Below, piece by piece: positions 16,725 to 25,885 of a DNA stretch of 64,000 bases (position 1 is its first letter; the number at the start of each line of letters is the position of its first letter). Under the pieces are notes generated by a model that ran no database searches, was not told the origin of the DNA, and worked only from the letters and a program-made list of their open reading frames with translations. Position numbers and translations under genes: made by a program. This DNA comes from Microbacterium wangchenii (GTDB lineage Bacteria > Actinomycetota > Actinomycetes > Actinomycetales > Microbacteriaceae): assembly GCF_004564355.1 (NCBI RefSeq), contig NZ_CP038266.1:62001-126000 (forward strand). Direction: 5' to 3'.

Positions 16725-17054
16725 TCACTCTCCTTCCGTGCGGAGCTGCTTCAGCCGTTCGGCGAGGAAGCTCCAGGTGGTCCAGAATTCGGCGAGCTTT
16801 TCCCGCCCTGCGGTGTTCAGCGTGTAGACCTTGCGCGGCGGGCCCTTCTCGGAGGGCACCTTCTCCACGTCGACCAGTCCGCGCTGCTCGATGCGCACGA
16901 GGAGCGCGTAGATCGTGCCCTCGGCGATGTCGGCGAAGCCGCGTTCGCGCAGCCCCGCCGTGATCTCGTACCCGTATGCGGGGCGCCGCGCGAGGACCGC
17001 GAGCACGATCCCCTCCAGGACGCCCTTGAGCATCTCCGTGTCCTGCTTGCCCAT
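16725..17054 (-). CDS. PadR-family transcriptional repressor
   Basis: A 109-residue PadR protein: LKGVLEGIVLAVLARRPAYGYEITAGLRERGFADIAEGTIYALLVRIEQRGLVDVEKVPSEKGPPRKVYTLNTAGREKL contains the winged helix with the family's YGYEI and GTIYALL signatures and a short dimerisation tail. It heads the operon PadR-DUF1048-DrrA-DrrB. The upstream region has nested TACTA/TAGTA and GGTACT/AGTACC inverted repeats, suited to autorepression. The inducer is probably the exporter's substrate. Confidence 0.92.
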   Translation of the reverse strand: MGKQDTEMLKGVLEGIVLAVLARRPAYGYEITAGLRERGFADIAEGTIYALLVRIEQRGLVDVEKVPSEKGPPRKVYTLNTAGREKLAEFWTTWSFLAERLKQLRTEGE

Positions 17055-17084
17055 GAGGTCCGCTCCCGCATATCAGTGTCACTA

Positions 17085-17113
17085 GGTACTACTACATAGT
17101 AAGACCGAGTACC
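17085..17113 (-). promoter_or_regulatory. Candidate PadR operator
   Basis: GGTACT (17085-17090) pairs with AGTACC (17108-17113), and within it TACTA (17087-17091) pairs with TAGTA (17097-17101). The site lies 31-59 bases ahead of the PadR start and is much more AT-rich than its surroundings, as expected of a promoter with an operator. Confidence 0.55.
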
Positions 17114-17298
17114 GGTAGATAGCAACACTGAATACCTGCGATGTCAGGACCGTGTGAGGAACGGCCCCCAGCCCGTATGGATTCCGTGAGGGCGGCCGTC
17201 CGGAGCATCCGCGGGGTGTTGCATCGGATCCCGTGGCCACCGCGCGTGGTCACCCGCGCCACAGCAGTCGCGCGGTCGTACCCGTTCAAGGAGCTCCC

Positions 17299-17439
17299 GT
17301 GCTCGATGTCGTCTATCTCGCAGCAACGCTGGCGCTGTTCGCGCTGGTCGCGCTGGTCGCCCGGGGGGTGGAGCACCTGGGTCCCCGCGCCCGCGGCTCC
17401 GCCCGACGCGAAGCGGTGGGTGGGGAGGAGCGGGGATGA
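17299..17439 (+). CDS. Small membrane peptide preceding kdpF, 46 residues
   Basis: A GTG-started frame with AAGGAG 5 bases upstream encodes one hydrophobic helix (VVYLAATLALFALVALVARGV) followed by a hydrophilic tail rich in Arg and Glu. Its stop overlaps the kdpF start (ATGA), so it is translated as the first member of the kdp operon. Similar short frames precede kdp genes in some actinobacteria to my knowledge; the function is unknown. A second KdpF-like stabilising peptide is a plausible guess. Confidence 0.65.
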   Translation: MLDVVYLAATLALFALVALVARGVEHLGPRARGSARREAVGGEERG

Positions 17440-17525
17440 TCGTCTTCTCGCTGCTGGCCACCGTCCTCGCCGTCGCCGCCGTGGTGTACCTCGTGGTCGC
17501 CCTCGTGCGCCCGGAGAGGTTCTGA
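17436..17525 (+). CDS. kdpF: Potassium-transporting ATPase small subunit KdpF
   Basis: A 29-residue single-helix peptide, [29 protein letters not shown] in two halves (hydrophobic helix, then the RPERF end that is characteristic of KdpF). It stabilises the KdpABC complex in the membrane. The ATG overlaps the preceding stop by four bases, and kdpA starts one base after its own stop. Length and ending match the family well. Confidence 0.88.
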   Translation: MIVFSLLATVLAVAAVVYLVVALVRPERF

Positions 17526-17526
17526 C

Positions 17527-19209
17527 ATGGACGCCGGCACAGCCTGGTCGCTCGCCCTCACCTCGGCGACCCTCATCCTCGCCCTCGCACTGGCCTACCG
17601 GCCCGTGGGCGACTACATCGCCTCCATCTACACCGGCAGGAAGGACCTCGCGCTCGAACGGGTGACCTACCGCCTGATCGGCGTCGATCCCGCCGGAGCC
17701 CAGACGTGGCAGGCCTACCTGCGCTCGGTACTGGCGTTCTCCGCCGTGGGCGTGCTGCTGGTGTACGGCCTTCTGCGGCTGCAGCAGTTCCTGCCCTACT
17801 CCCTCGGCATGCCCGCCCCCGGCGAGGCGCTGTCGTTCAACACCGCCGTCTCGTTCGTGACGAACACGAACTGGCAGTCGTATTCCGGCGAGATGACGCT
17901 GGGGTACACCGTCCAGTTCGCTGCGCTCGCCGTGCAGAACTTCGTCTCCGCCGCGGTGGGCATCGCCGTGGCGATCGCCCTCGTGCGCGGGTTCGCCTCG
18001 CGCCGCGGCGGCGTGATCGGCAACTTCTGGGTCGACCTCATCCGCGGCACGTACCGGCTGCTCCTGCCGTTCTCGATCGTCGCGGCGGTCGTGCTGCTGG
18101 CCGGCGGCGTCATCCAGAACGTCAACGGGTTCACCGACGCCGCCACCGTGACCGGCGCGGCGCAATCCATCCCCGGCGGCCCGGTCGCCTCGCAGGAGGC
18201 GATCAAGCTCCTCGGCACCAACGGGGGCGGGTTCTTCAACGTCAACTCCGCCCACCCGTTCGAGAACCCGACGCCGTGGACGAATCTCTTCCAGATCTTC
18301 CTCATGCTCGTCATCCCCTTCGCGATGCCGCGGGCCTTCGGCCGGATCGTCGGCGACAACCGCCAGGGCTACGCGATCCTCGGCGTCATGGCCGGCATCT
18401 TCGTCGCCTCCACCGCGATCCTCACGGCGCTGGAGACGGCGGGAGCGGGTGCCGCGCCGCAGCTGGCCGGCGGATCGATGGAGGGCAAGGAGGTGCGCTT
18501 CGGCATCTTCGGGTCGACGCTGTTCGGCAGCACGAGCACCCTCACCTCCACCGGGGCGGTCAACTCCATGCACGACAGCTACACGGCGCTGGGCGGCATG
18601 ATGCCGATGATCAACATGATGCTGGGGGAGATCGCCCCCGGCGGCGTGGGATCGGGCCTGTACGGGATGCTGGTGCTCGCGGTCATCGCCGTCTTCGTCG
18701 GCGGACTCCTCATCGGCCGCACACCGGAGTACCTCGGCAAGAAGATCGGCCCGCGGGAGATCAAGCTGGCGAGCCTGTACATCCTCGTCACCCCGACGCT
18801 CGTGCTCGCCGGCACGGCGCTGAGCTTCGCGATCCCCGGCGTCCGGGCAGACGTCGAGTCGACGTCGATCTGGAATCCCGGCGTGCACGGGCTGAGCGAA
18901 GTGCTCTACGCGTTCACCTCCGCAGCGAACAACAACGGGTCGGCGTTCGCCGGCCTCACCGCGAACACCCCGTGGCTGAACACCGCCCTGGGCGTGGCGA
19001 TGCTGCTGGGCCGGTTCCTGCCGATCGTGTTCGTCCTCGCGCTGGCCGGCTCTCTCGCGGCGCAGGACAAAGTGCCCTCCACCGCCGGCACCCTCCCCAC
19101 CCACCGCCCGCAGTTCGCGGGCCTCCTGGCCGGTGTCGCCGTCATCGTCACCGCGCTCACCTACTTCCCGGTCCTGACCCTGGGACCCCTCGCCGAAGGA
19201 CTCGCCTGA
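17527..19209 (+). CDS. kdpA: Potassium-transporting ATPase subunit A
   Basis: The 560-residue channel-like subunit binds and moves K+ for the high-affinity Kdp pump. About ten transmembrane helices are seen, with selectivity-filter regions such as [38 protein letters not shown] and [15 protein letters not shown]. Full length for the family. It lies one base behind kdpF and one base before kdpB, so stoichiometric translation is expected. Confidence 0.97.
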   Translation: MDAGTAWSLALTSATLILALALAYRPVGDYIASIYTGRKDLALERVTYRLIGVDPAGAQTWQAYLRSVLAFSAVGVLLVYGLLRLQQFLPYSLGMPAPGEALSFNTAVSFVTNTNWQSYSGEMTLGYTVQFAALAVQNFVSAAVGIAVAIALVRGFASRRGGVIGNFWVDLIRGTYRLLLPFSIVAAVVLLAGGVIQNVNGFTDAATVTGAAQSIPGGPVASQEAIKLLGTNGGGFFNVNSAHPFENPTPWTNLFQIFLMLVIPFAMPRAFGRIVGDNRQGYAILGVMAGIFVASTAILTALETAGAGAAPQLAGGSMEGKEVRFGIFGSTLFGSTSTLTSTGAVNSMHDSYTALGGMMPMINMMLGEIAPGGVGSGLYGMLVLAVIAVFVGGLLIGRTPEYLGKKIGPREIKLASLYILVTPTLVLAGTALSFAIPGVRADVESTSIWNPGVHGLSEVLYAFTSAANNNGSAFAGLTANTPWLNTALGVAMLLGRFLPIVFVLALAGSLAAQDKVPSTAGTLPTHRPQFAGLLAGVAVIVTALTYFPVLTLGPLAEGLA

Positions 19210-19210
19210 C

Positions 19211-21403
19211 ATGTCCACCACCTCGCTCACCTCGGATCCCCTGTCCGTCCCGGAGCCCCGACGTCCGTCGCCGCGGCAGAAGACGCCTGCGCCCGAGCGG
19301 CGCGCCTTCAGCGCGGCCCAGGTCGCCGAGGCCCTCCCCGGAGCGCTGCGCAAGCTCAACCCGGCGGCGCAGTGGCGCAACCCGGTCATGTTCCTGGTGT
19401 GGGTCGGCGCGGCCCTCACGACCCTCATCGCGATCGCCGAGCCCTTCCTCGGCGGCCCCGACTCCTCGGGAGGCGCGGAGGTGCCGTGGGGATTCACGTG
19501 GGGCATCGCGGTGTGGCTGTGGCTGACGGTGTTCTTCGCCAACGTCGCCGAGGCCGTCGCCGAAGGACGCGGCAAGGCGCAGGCCGCCACCCTCCGCCAG
19601 ACCCGCACCACCACCACGGCGCACCGCGTCCCCGGATACGACGGGACGACGGATGCGGCGGCCCTCGCCGCCGAGCTCGACGAGGTGCCCTCCGGCGAAC
19701 TCCGCGTGGGCGACGTGGTGGTCGTGACGGCGGGGCAGCTCATCCCTGGCGACGGCGACATCGTCCACGGCATCGCGACAGTCGACGAATCCGCCATCAC
19801 GGGCGAATCGGCGCCGGTGGTGCGCGAGTCCGGCGGTGACCGCAGCGCCGTCACCGGCGGGACGCGCGTCCTGTCGGACCGGATCGTGGTGAGGATCACG
19901 TCCAAGCCCGGGGAGACCTTCGTCGACCGGATGATCGCGCTCGTGGAGGGCGCCTCGCGTCAGCGGACGCCCAACGAGATCGCGCTGAACATCCTGCTGG
20001 CAAGCCTCTCGATCGTCTTCGTGATCGTCGTGTTGGTGATGAACCCGATCGCCTCCTACGCCGCATCCCCCGTGTCGATCCCGGTGCTCGTCGCGCTGCT
20101 GGTGTGCCTGATCCCCACCACGATCGGCGCGCTGCTGTCGGCCATCGGCATCGCCGGCATGGACCGGCTGGTCCAGCGCAATGTCCTGGCGATGTCCGGC
20201 CGCGCCGTCGAAGCCGCCGGCGACGTCACGACGCTGCTCCTGGACAAGACCGGCACCATCACCTACGGCAACCGGCGCGCGAGCGAGTTCGTGCCCATGC
20301 CGGGCGCGGACGCCCGGGCGGTGGCCGAGGCGGCGTCCCTGTCGTCGCTGGCGGATCCCACCCCGGAGGGCACCTCGGTGGTCGAGCTGGCCGCCGCCCA
20401 GGGAGTCGTGGCCGACATGCCGGCGGATGCGATCGCCGTGCCGTTCACGGCGCAGACGCGCATGAGCGGTGTCGACCTGCCCGACGGCACGCAGGTCCGA
20501 AAGGGCGCCGCATCCGCCGTGCTCGCGTGGCTGGAGACGGAGACCTCCGGCGTCGCCGCGCAGGTGCGTGCGCACGTGTCCGGCGAAGCCGACGCGATCG
20601 CGCAGTCGGGCGGAACGCCCCTCGTCGTCGCGGTCCTCCGCCCCACCCCGGAGGGACCGCAGGGCGAGGTGCTGGGGGTCATCCACCTCAAGGACATCGT
20701 CAAGGACGGCCTGCGCGAACGCTTCGCCGAACTGCGGGCGATGGGGATCCGCACCGTCATGATCACCGGCGACAACCCCCTCACCGCCAAGGCCATCGCC
20801 GCCGAGGCGGGGGTGGACGACTACCTCGCCGAGGCCACGCCGGAGGACAAGCTCGCCCTCATCATGCGCGAGCAGGAGGGCGGCAACCTCGTCGCGATGA
20901 CCGGCGACGGCACGAATGACGCTCCCGCGCTGGCCCAGGCCGACGTCGGGGTCGCGATGAACACCGGCACGTCGGCGGCGAAGGAGGCCGGCAACATGGT
21001 CGACCTCGACTCCGACCCGACGAAGCTCATCGACATCGTCCGCATCGGCAAGCAGCTGCTGATCACCCGCGGTGCGCTCACGACGTTCTCGCTCGCCAAC
21101 GACATCGCGAAGTACTTCGCGATCATCCCGGCGATGTTCATGGGCGTCTTCCCGGGCCTGGCGGCGCTGAACATCATGCAGCTGTCCTCGCCGGCGTCTG
21201 CGGTGACCAGCGCCATCATCTTCAACGCGATCGTGATCATCGCCCTGATCCCGCTCGCCCTGCGCGGCGTGGCCTACCGGGCGGCCGGAGCCTCGAGCAT
21301 CCTCAGCCGCAATCTGCTCGTCTACGGGATCGGCGGCGTGCTCGTCCCCTTTCTCGGCATCAAGCTCATCGACCTCGTCGTGAGCCTCATCCCCGGCTTC
21401 TAG
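19211..21403 (+). CDS. kdpB: Potassium-transporting P-type ATPase subunit B
   Basis: The 730-residue catalytic subunit hydrolyses ATP to drive K+ uptake. Diagnostic motifs are [14 protein letters not shown] (actuator domain), [14 protein letters not shown] with the phosphorylated Asp, [10 protein letters not shown] (nucleotide domain) and [25 protein letters not shown]. The N-terminus is about 50 residues longer than in many homologues (Pro/Arg-rich, [20 protein letters not shown]), probably a cytoplasmic tail. All key residues are present. Confidence 0.97.
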   Translation: MSTTSLTSDPLSVPEPRRPSPRQKTPAPERRAFSAAQVAEALPGALRKLNPAAQWRNPVMFLVWVGAALTTLIAIAEPFLGGPDSSGGAEVPWGFTWGIAVWLWLTVFFANVAEAVAEGRGKAQAATLRQTRTTTTAHRVPGYDGTTDAAALAAELDEVPSGELRVGDVVVVTAGQLIPGDGDIVHGIATVDESAITGESAPVVRESGGDRSAVTGGTRVLSDRIVVRITSKPGETFVDRMIALVEGASRQRTPNEIALNILLASLSIVFVIVVLVMNPIASYAASPVSIPVLVALLVCLIPTTIGALLSAIGIAGMDRLVQRNVLAMSGRAVEAAGDVTTLLLDKTGTITYGNRRASEFVPMPGADARAVAEAASLSSLADPTPEGTSVVELAAAQGVVADMPADAIAVPFTAQTRMSGVDLPDGTQVRKGAASAVLAWLETETSGVAAQVRAHVSGEADAIAQSGGTPLVVAVLRPTPEGPQGEVLGVIHLKDIVKDGLRERFAELRAMGIRTVMITGDNPLTAKAIAAEAGVDDYLAEATPEDKLALIMREQEGGNLVAMTGDGTNDAPALAQADVGVAMNTGTSAAKEAGNMVDLDSDPTKLIDIVRIGKQLLITRGALTTFSLANDIAKYFAIIPAMFMGVFPGLAALNIMQLSSPASAVTSAIIFNAIVIIALIPLALRGVAYRAAGASSILSRNLLVYGIGGVLVPFLGIKLIDLVVSLIPGF

Positions 21404-21412
21404 GAGCAACCC

Positions 21413-22024
21413 ATGACCACCGCACGCACCTCCCTGCGCACCACCGGCGTCGCCGTCCGCGCGATGCTCGTCCTCACCGCCGTCCTCGGCGTCGGCTACG
21501 TGCTCCTCATCACCGCTGTCGGGCAGCTCGCCCTTCCGCATCAGGCCAACGGCTCGCTCGTGCGCGACGGCGACGGCGTCGTGGTCGGATCCGAGCTGAT
21601 CGGGCAGGGGTGGACGGATGCCGAGGGCGCCCCCCTTCCGGAGTACTTCCAGTCCCGCCCCTCCGCCGCCGGGGACGGGTACGACGGCGCTGCCTCGAGC
21701 GGCTCGAACCTCGGTCCCGAGAACGACGACCTCGTCGCCGCGATCGAGGAGCGACGCTCCGCGATCGCGGACGGCGACGGCGTCGCACCGGGAGACATCC
21801 CCGCCGACGCGGTGACGGCGTCGGGGTCGGGCCTGGACCCCGACATCAGCGCCGAGTACGCCGCGCTGCAGGCCGACCGCGTCGCCGCGGCCCGCGGCAT
21901 CCCCACCGGCGAGGTTCAGGAGCTCGTCCGCGCGCACGTGCAGCAGCGCGACCTGGGCTTCCTCGGCGAGGAGCGCGTGAACGTGCTGGAGCTGAACCGG
22001 GCGCTGGACGCGCTGCAGGACTGA
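21413..22024 (+). CDS. kdpC: Potassium-transporting ATPase subunit C
   Basis: A 203-residue protein with one N-terminal membrane helix (AMLVLTAVLGVGYVLLITAVGQLAL) and a large extracytoplasmic domain. KdpC motifs are visible: QGWTDAEGAPLPEYFQSRPS, ASSGSNLGPEND, and GLDPDISAEYAALQADRVAAARG. It acts as the inner structural subunit of KdpABC. GGAGC lies 6 bases before the ATG, and the gene follows kdpB by 9 bases. Complete. Confidence 0.95.
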   Translation: MTTARTSLRTTGVAVRAMLVLTAVLGVGYVLLITAVGQLALPHQANGSLVRDGDGVVVGSELIGQGWTDAEGAPLPEYFQSRPSAAGDGYDGAASSGSNLGPENDDLVAAIEERRSAIADGDGVAPGDIPADAVTASGSGLDPDISAEYAALQADRVAAARGIPTGEVQELVRAHVQQRDLGFLGEERVNVLELNRALDALQD

Positions 22025-22036
22025 GAGAATCCCGCC

Positions 22037-22111
22037 ATGACCTCCCGTGCATCCTCCGCCGGCCGCCCCCCGGATGCGGACCCTCTCGCCGCGGCGGGAG
22101 CGACGGCGTGA
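22037..22111 (+). CDS. Possible 24-residue leader peptide coupled to kdpD
   Basis: Between kdpC and kdpD a short ATG frame encodes a Ser/Ala/Pro-rich peptide (MTSRASSAGRPPDADP...) whose TGA overlaps the kdpD GTG start as GTGA. It has no clear ribosome site and no hydrophobic or known motif. It may only be chance, or may couple kdpD translation to kdpABC. Low confidence. Confidence 0.25.
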   Translation: MTSRASSAGRPPDADPLAAAGATA

Positions 22112-24621
22112 AGCGCGGACGCCTGCGGGTGCTGCTGGGGGCGGCGCCGGGCGTCGGCAAGACGTACGAGATGCTCCAGGAGGGGCGGCGCCTGCGGGAC
22201 GAGGGTCGTGACGTCGTGATCGCGGTCGTCGAGACGCACGGTCGTGCCGCCACGGCCGCGCAGGCGGAGGGGCTCCCCCTCGTGCCGCGCCGCAGCGTCG
22301 AGCACCGCGGCGTGACTCTGGCGGAGATGGACCTGGAGGCGGTGCTGGCGCGACACCCCGACCTCGCGCTGGTGGACGAACTGGCGCACACCAACGCGCC
22401 CGGATCGCGCAACACCCAGCGGTGGGCCGACGTCGAAGAGCTCCTCGCGGCCGGCATCGACGTCATCACCACCGTCAACGTGCAGCACATCGCCTCCCTC
22501 AACGACGTCGTCCAGCGCATCACCGGCGTCGTGCAGCGGGAGACCGTTCCCGACGGCGTGGTGCGCCGCGCGGATCAGATCGAGGTCGTCGACGTCGCCC
22601 CGCAGGCGCTGCGCGACCGCCTGTCGGCCGGCGTCGTGTATCCCGCCGAGCGGATCGACGCGGCGCTGTCGAACTACTTCCGGCTGGGCAACCTCACGGC
22701 TCTGCGCGAACTCGCCCTGCTGTGGCTGGCCGACGAGGTCGACAGCGCCCTGCGCTCCTACCGCGCGGATCACGGCATCGAGGGCTCGTGGCAGGCGCGC
22801 GAACGCGTCGTGGTCGCCCTCACCGGTGGCCGAGAAGGCGAGACCCTCCTGCGCCGGGGCGCGCGGATCGCGGCCCGGTCGGCCGGCGGCGAGCTGCTGG
22901 CGGTGCACGTATCCAGTCAGGACGGGCTCGCAGGCGCCGCCCCCGGCGACCTGGCCGCCCAGCGCGCCCTCGTGGAATCGCTCGGCGGCACCTACCACCA
23001 GGTGGTCGGCGACGACGTCGCGCGAACCCTCGTGGACTTCGCACGCTCGGTCAACGCGTCGCAGCTGGTGATCGGCGTGAGCCGTCGCGGTCGCCTGGCC
23101 GCAGCCCTCACCGGCCCCGGGATCGGCGCGACCGTCATCCGCGAATCCGGCGACATCGACGTGCACATCGTCACGCACGCCGCCGCGGGCGGGCACCTGA
23201 CCCTGCCGCGCCTGCGCGGCGGGGCGCTCAGCGTGAAGCGCCGCATCCTCGGATTCCTCCTCGCGCTGGCCGGCGGACCGCTCCTGTCGTGGTTGCTGTA
23301 CGTCACCGACGGACCCGACTCCCTCACCTCCGACGTGCTCGCCTACCAGCTGCTCGTCGTGATCGTCGCGCTCGTGGGCGGCATCTGGCCCGCCGTCTTC
23401 GCGGCGCTGCTGTCGGGTCTCACCCTGGATTTCCTCTTCATCGACCCGCTGTTCACGGTCGAGATCTCCGACCCCGCGCACGCGCTGTCGATCGTGCTGT
23501 ACATCGTGATCGCGATCCTCGTGAGCCTGGTCGTCGACCAGGCGGCCCGGCGTGCCCGCTCGGCGCGGCGGGCGCTGGCCGAATCCGAGCTGCTGGCGAC
23601 GGTGGCCGGAAGCGTCCTGCGCGGCGAGAGCGCGGTCCCGGCGATGGTCACGCGGGTGCGGGAGGCCTTCGGGTTCGCGGGCGTGCGTCTCCTCGCCGCC
23701 GACGGAACGGTGCTCGCGACCGACGGCGAACCAGTGCGCGATGACCGTGCCGTCCGCCTGCCCGTGGGACCCGACGGCGAGGCGCGTGCGACGCTGGAGC
23801 TGCACGGCGCAGAGCTCGACGCATCCGGCCGCCGGCTGCTGGATGTCATCGTCGCGCAGCTGGGCGCGGCGCTGGAGCGCACCGACCTCGCCGAGACCGC
23901 GCGGGAAGTGGGTGTCCTGGCCGCGACGGATCAGGTGCGCAGCGCGCTGCTGTCCGCCGTCAGCCATGACCTCCGCCGGCCCCTCGCGGCCGCCGTCGCG
24001 GCCGTGGGCGGACTGCGCGCGGCCGGCGGGCGGCTCACCGGCGATGACCGGGACGAGCTGCTCGCCACCGCGGACGAGAGCCTGGCCACCCTGTCGGGGC
24101 TGGTCACCGATCTGCTGGACGTCAGCCGCGTGCAGGCCGGCGTGCTGGCCGTGTCGCTCGCGCCGGTGGATGCCGCCGATGTCATCCTCGCCGCCGTAGA
24201 GGAGCTGCACCTCGGTCCCGACCAGGTCGACCTCGCGCTGGACCCCGAGCTTCCCGCCGTCACCGCCGACCCCGTCCTGCTGCAACGTGTGCTCGTGAAC
24301 CTCCTCGCCAACGCGCACCGGCACGCTCCGGAGGGCGCCCGCGCGCGCGTGGCCACGAGCCGGCTGGGCGGAACGGTCGAGATCCGCGTGGTCGACACCG
24401 GAGCCGGCGTCCCGACCGAACGTCAGGGCGACATCTTCGCCCCGTTCCAGCGGCTCGGCGACACCGACAACACCGCGGGACTGGGTCTCGGGCTCGCACT
24501 TTCGCGCGGATTCACCGAGGGCATGGGCGGCACGCTCACCCCCGAGCACACACCGGGCGGGGGGCTCACGATGGTCGTGGCGCTGCCGGCGGCGGGCGCG
24601 GGGGAGGATGGGCCTCGATGA
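22108..24621 (+). CDS. kdpD: Turgor/K+ sensor histidine kinase KdpD
   Basis: An 837-residue sensor kinase. Order: KdpD domain (GAAPGVGKTYEML Walker-type loop near residue 12, DELAHTNAPGSRN), a universal-stress-like domain (about 230-360), four transmembrane helices (about 375-490), a GAF-like linker, then the kinase core with AVSHDLRRPLAAA (phosphorylated His near residue 620), NLLANAHRHAPEG, DTGAGVP and GLGLGLALSRGF. I start it at the GTG at 22108, preceded by GGGAG; upstream in-frame sequence is not KdpD-like. Its ATGA overlap with kdpE gives paired synthesis. Confidence 0.95.
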   Translation: MKRGRLRVLLGAAPGVGKTYEMLQEGRRLRDEGRDVVIAVVETHGRAATAAQAEGLPLVPRRSVEHRGVTLAEMDLEAVLARHPDLALVDELAHTNAPGSRNTQRWADVEELLAAGIDVITTVNVQHIASLNDVVQRITGVVQRETVPDGVVRRADQIEVVDVAPQALRDRLSAGVVYPAERIDAALSNYFRLGNLTALRELALLWLADEVDSALRSYRADHGIEGSWQARERVVVALTGGREGETLLRRGARIAARSAGGELLAVHVSSQDGLAGAAPGDLAAQRALVESLGGTYHQVVGDDVARTLVDFARSVNASQLVIGVSRRGRLAAALTGPGIGATVIRESGDIDVHIVTHAAAGGHLTLPRLRGGALSVKRRILGFLLALAGGPLLSWLLYVTDGPDSLTSDVLAYQLLVVIVALVGGIWPAVFAALLSGLTLDFLFIDPLFTVEISDPAHALSIVLYIVIAILVSLVVDQAARRARSARRALAESELLATVAGSVLRGESAVPAMVTRVREAFGFAGVRLLAADGTVLATDGEPVRDDRAVRLPVGPDGEARATLELHGAELDASGRRLLDVIVAQLGAALERTDLAETAREVGVLAATDQVRSALLSAVSHDLRRPLAAAVAAVGGLRAAGGRLTGDDRDELLATADESLATLSGLVTDLLDVSRVQAGVLAVSLAPVDAADVILAAVEELHLGPDQVDLALDPELPAVTADPVLLQRVLVNLLANAHRHAPEGARARVATSRLGGTVEIRVVDTGAGVPTERQGDIFAPFQRLGDTDNTAGLGLGLALSRGFTEGMGGTLTPEHTPGGGLTMVVALPAAGAGEDGPR

Positions 24622-25292
24622 AGATCCTCCTCGCCGACGACGATCCGCAGCTGGTGCGGGCGCTGCGGATCACGCTCGCCGCGCACGGGTACGACGTCGT
24701 CACCGCCCCCGACGGCGCCGCCGCCGTCACGCTGGCCGCCCAGGAGCACCCCGACATCGTGGTGCTGGACCTCGGGATGCCGCGGCTGGACGGCGTGCGC
24801 GTCATCCAGGCCCTGCGCGGGTGGAGCGAGGCGCCCATCCTCGTCGTGTCGGGCCGCACCGGCTCGGCCGACAAGGTGGAGGCCCTCGACGCGGGCGCCG
24901 ACGACTACGTCACCAAGCCGTTCCAGATCGATGAGCTGCTCGCGCGACTGCGCGCGCTCTCGCGGCGGACGGCCGCCGCATCCGCCGAACCCATCGTGCG
25001 GTTCGGCGACGTCGTCGTCGACCTCGCCGCCCGCGCCGTCACGCGAGCAGGTTCCCCCGTGCACTTGACCCCGACCGAGTGGCGGATGCTGGAGTTCCTC
25101 GCCCGCCACCCCGGCACGCTCGTGACGCGCCAGACGCTGCTGAAGGAACTGTGGGGCAGTGAGCAGGTGTCCGACTCCGGCTACCTGCGGCTGTACGTGT
25201 CGCAGCTGCGGAAGAAGCTGGAAGCCGATCCGGCCCAGCCGCAGCATCTCCTCACCGAACAGGGGATGGGCTACCGGCTCGTCGCGGACTGA
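24618..25292 (+). CDS. kdpE: Response regulator KdpE
   Basis: A 224-residue OmpR-type regulator activated by KdpD. The receiver domain has DD near residue 8, the phosphorylated Asp in VVLDLGMPRLDG near residue 51, and the Lys in DDYVTKPFQ near 100. The C-terminal winged helix is complete (HLTPTEWRMLEFLARHPGTLVTRQTLLKELWG ... LRLYVSQLRKKLE). It overlaps kdpD by four bases and ends the operon. It presumably acts at the region upstream of 17299, where I could not identify a clear KdpE box. Confidence 0.95.
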   Translation: MKILLADDDPQLVRALRITLAAHGYDVVTAPDGAAAVTLAAQEHPDIVVLDLGMPRLDGVRVIQALRGWSEAPILVVSGRTGSADKVEALDAGADDYVTKPFQIDELLARLRALSRRTAAASAEPIVRFGDVVVDLAARAVTRAGSPVHLTPTEWRMLEFLARHPGTLVTRQTLLKELWGSEQVSDSGYLRLYVSQLRKKLEADPAQPQHLLTEQGMGYRLVAD

Positions 25293-25372
25293 TCCGGGAG
25301 TGCCGAGCCGATCGGCCGCCGGCGGGCGTCAGGGCGATGCACCGAATCCCTGATTCCGTCTAGATTCGATCG

Positions 25373-25849
25373 ATGATCCTCCGCCGTCCAGCGCCGCCTC
25401 GCCTCGCGCCCGGGCTCCGATCGCGGTGGTCCGTCGCCGCGTACGGCGCCGTCCCGTTCGCCGTCGCCCTTCTCGCGGTCTGGTGGGGCATCCGTGCCCT
25501 CCCGTCCGGATCGGTCGACCTCGTCCTCCCCGGTCGCCCCGCGCGCGCGGTGGATCTGGGGCCCGTGCCGGCGGAGGCCTATGTCGCCACAGCGGCCCTC
25601 CTGGCCTTCGCGGCGGTCGTGTGGGTGGTCGGGGCCGTCGCGTGGGACGCGGTGCCGGCGTGGTGGGTCGCCGGGATCCCGATCGTGCTCACCTTCGCGT
25701 GGACGGCGACGCTGCTGGGATGGATCATCGCGCAGGGCACGGACGACGGCGGTCGCGTCGTCCTCGCCCTCGTGGTCACGGCGATGTTCACGCTCTTGGC
25801 CGCGGTGGTGGGCACGCTCTCGTGGCGAACGATCCAGGGACGCGTCTGA
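25373..25849 (+). CDS. Unrecognised four-helix membrane protein
   Basis: A 158-residue protein with four hydrophobic segments: AAYGAVPFAVALLAVWWGI, AYVATAALLAFAAVVWVVGAVAW, WWVAGIPIVLTFAWTATLLGWII and VVLALVVTAMFTLLAAVVGTL. A basic N-terminus (RRPAPPRLAPGLRSR) suggests N-in topology. The ATG comes 6 bases after TAGATT, the leaderless pattern. It stands alone between kdpE and the convergent M20 gene. No family recognised. Confidence 0.65.
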   Translation: MILRRPAPPRLAPGLRSRWSVAAYGAVPFAVALLAVWWGIRALPSGSVDLVLPGRPARAVDLGPVPAEAYVATAALLAFAAVVWVVGAVAWDAVPAWWVAGIPIVLTFAWTATLLGWIIAQGTDDGGRVVLALVVTAMFTLLAAVVGTLSWRTIQGRV

Positions 25850-25885
25850 CCCCGACGGCGTCAGGGCCCGGCGGGGTGCCGGCTC

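Noticed and set aside
17114-17298. Possible c-di-AMP riboswitch ahead of kdp
   Set aside because: I looked for the conserved ydaO-type core and pseudoknot strings and could not find them; only unspecific GC-rich pairing is present.
17092-19905. Long minus-strand frame opposite kdpA and kdpB
   Set aside because: Same kind of antisense shadow, with composition unlike any of the real proteins here.
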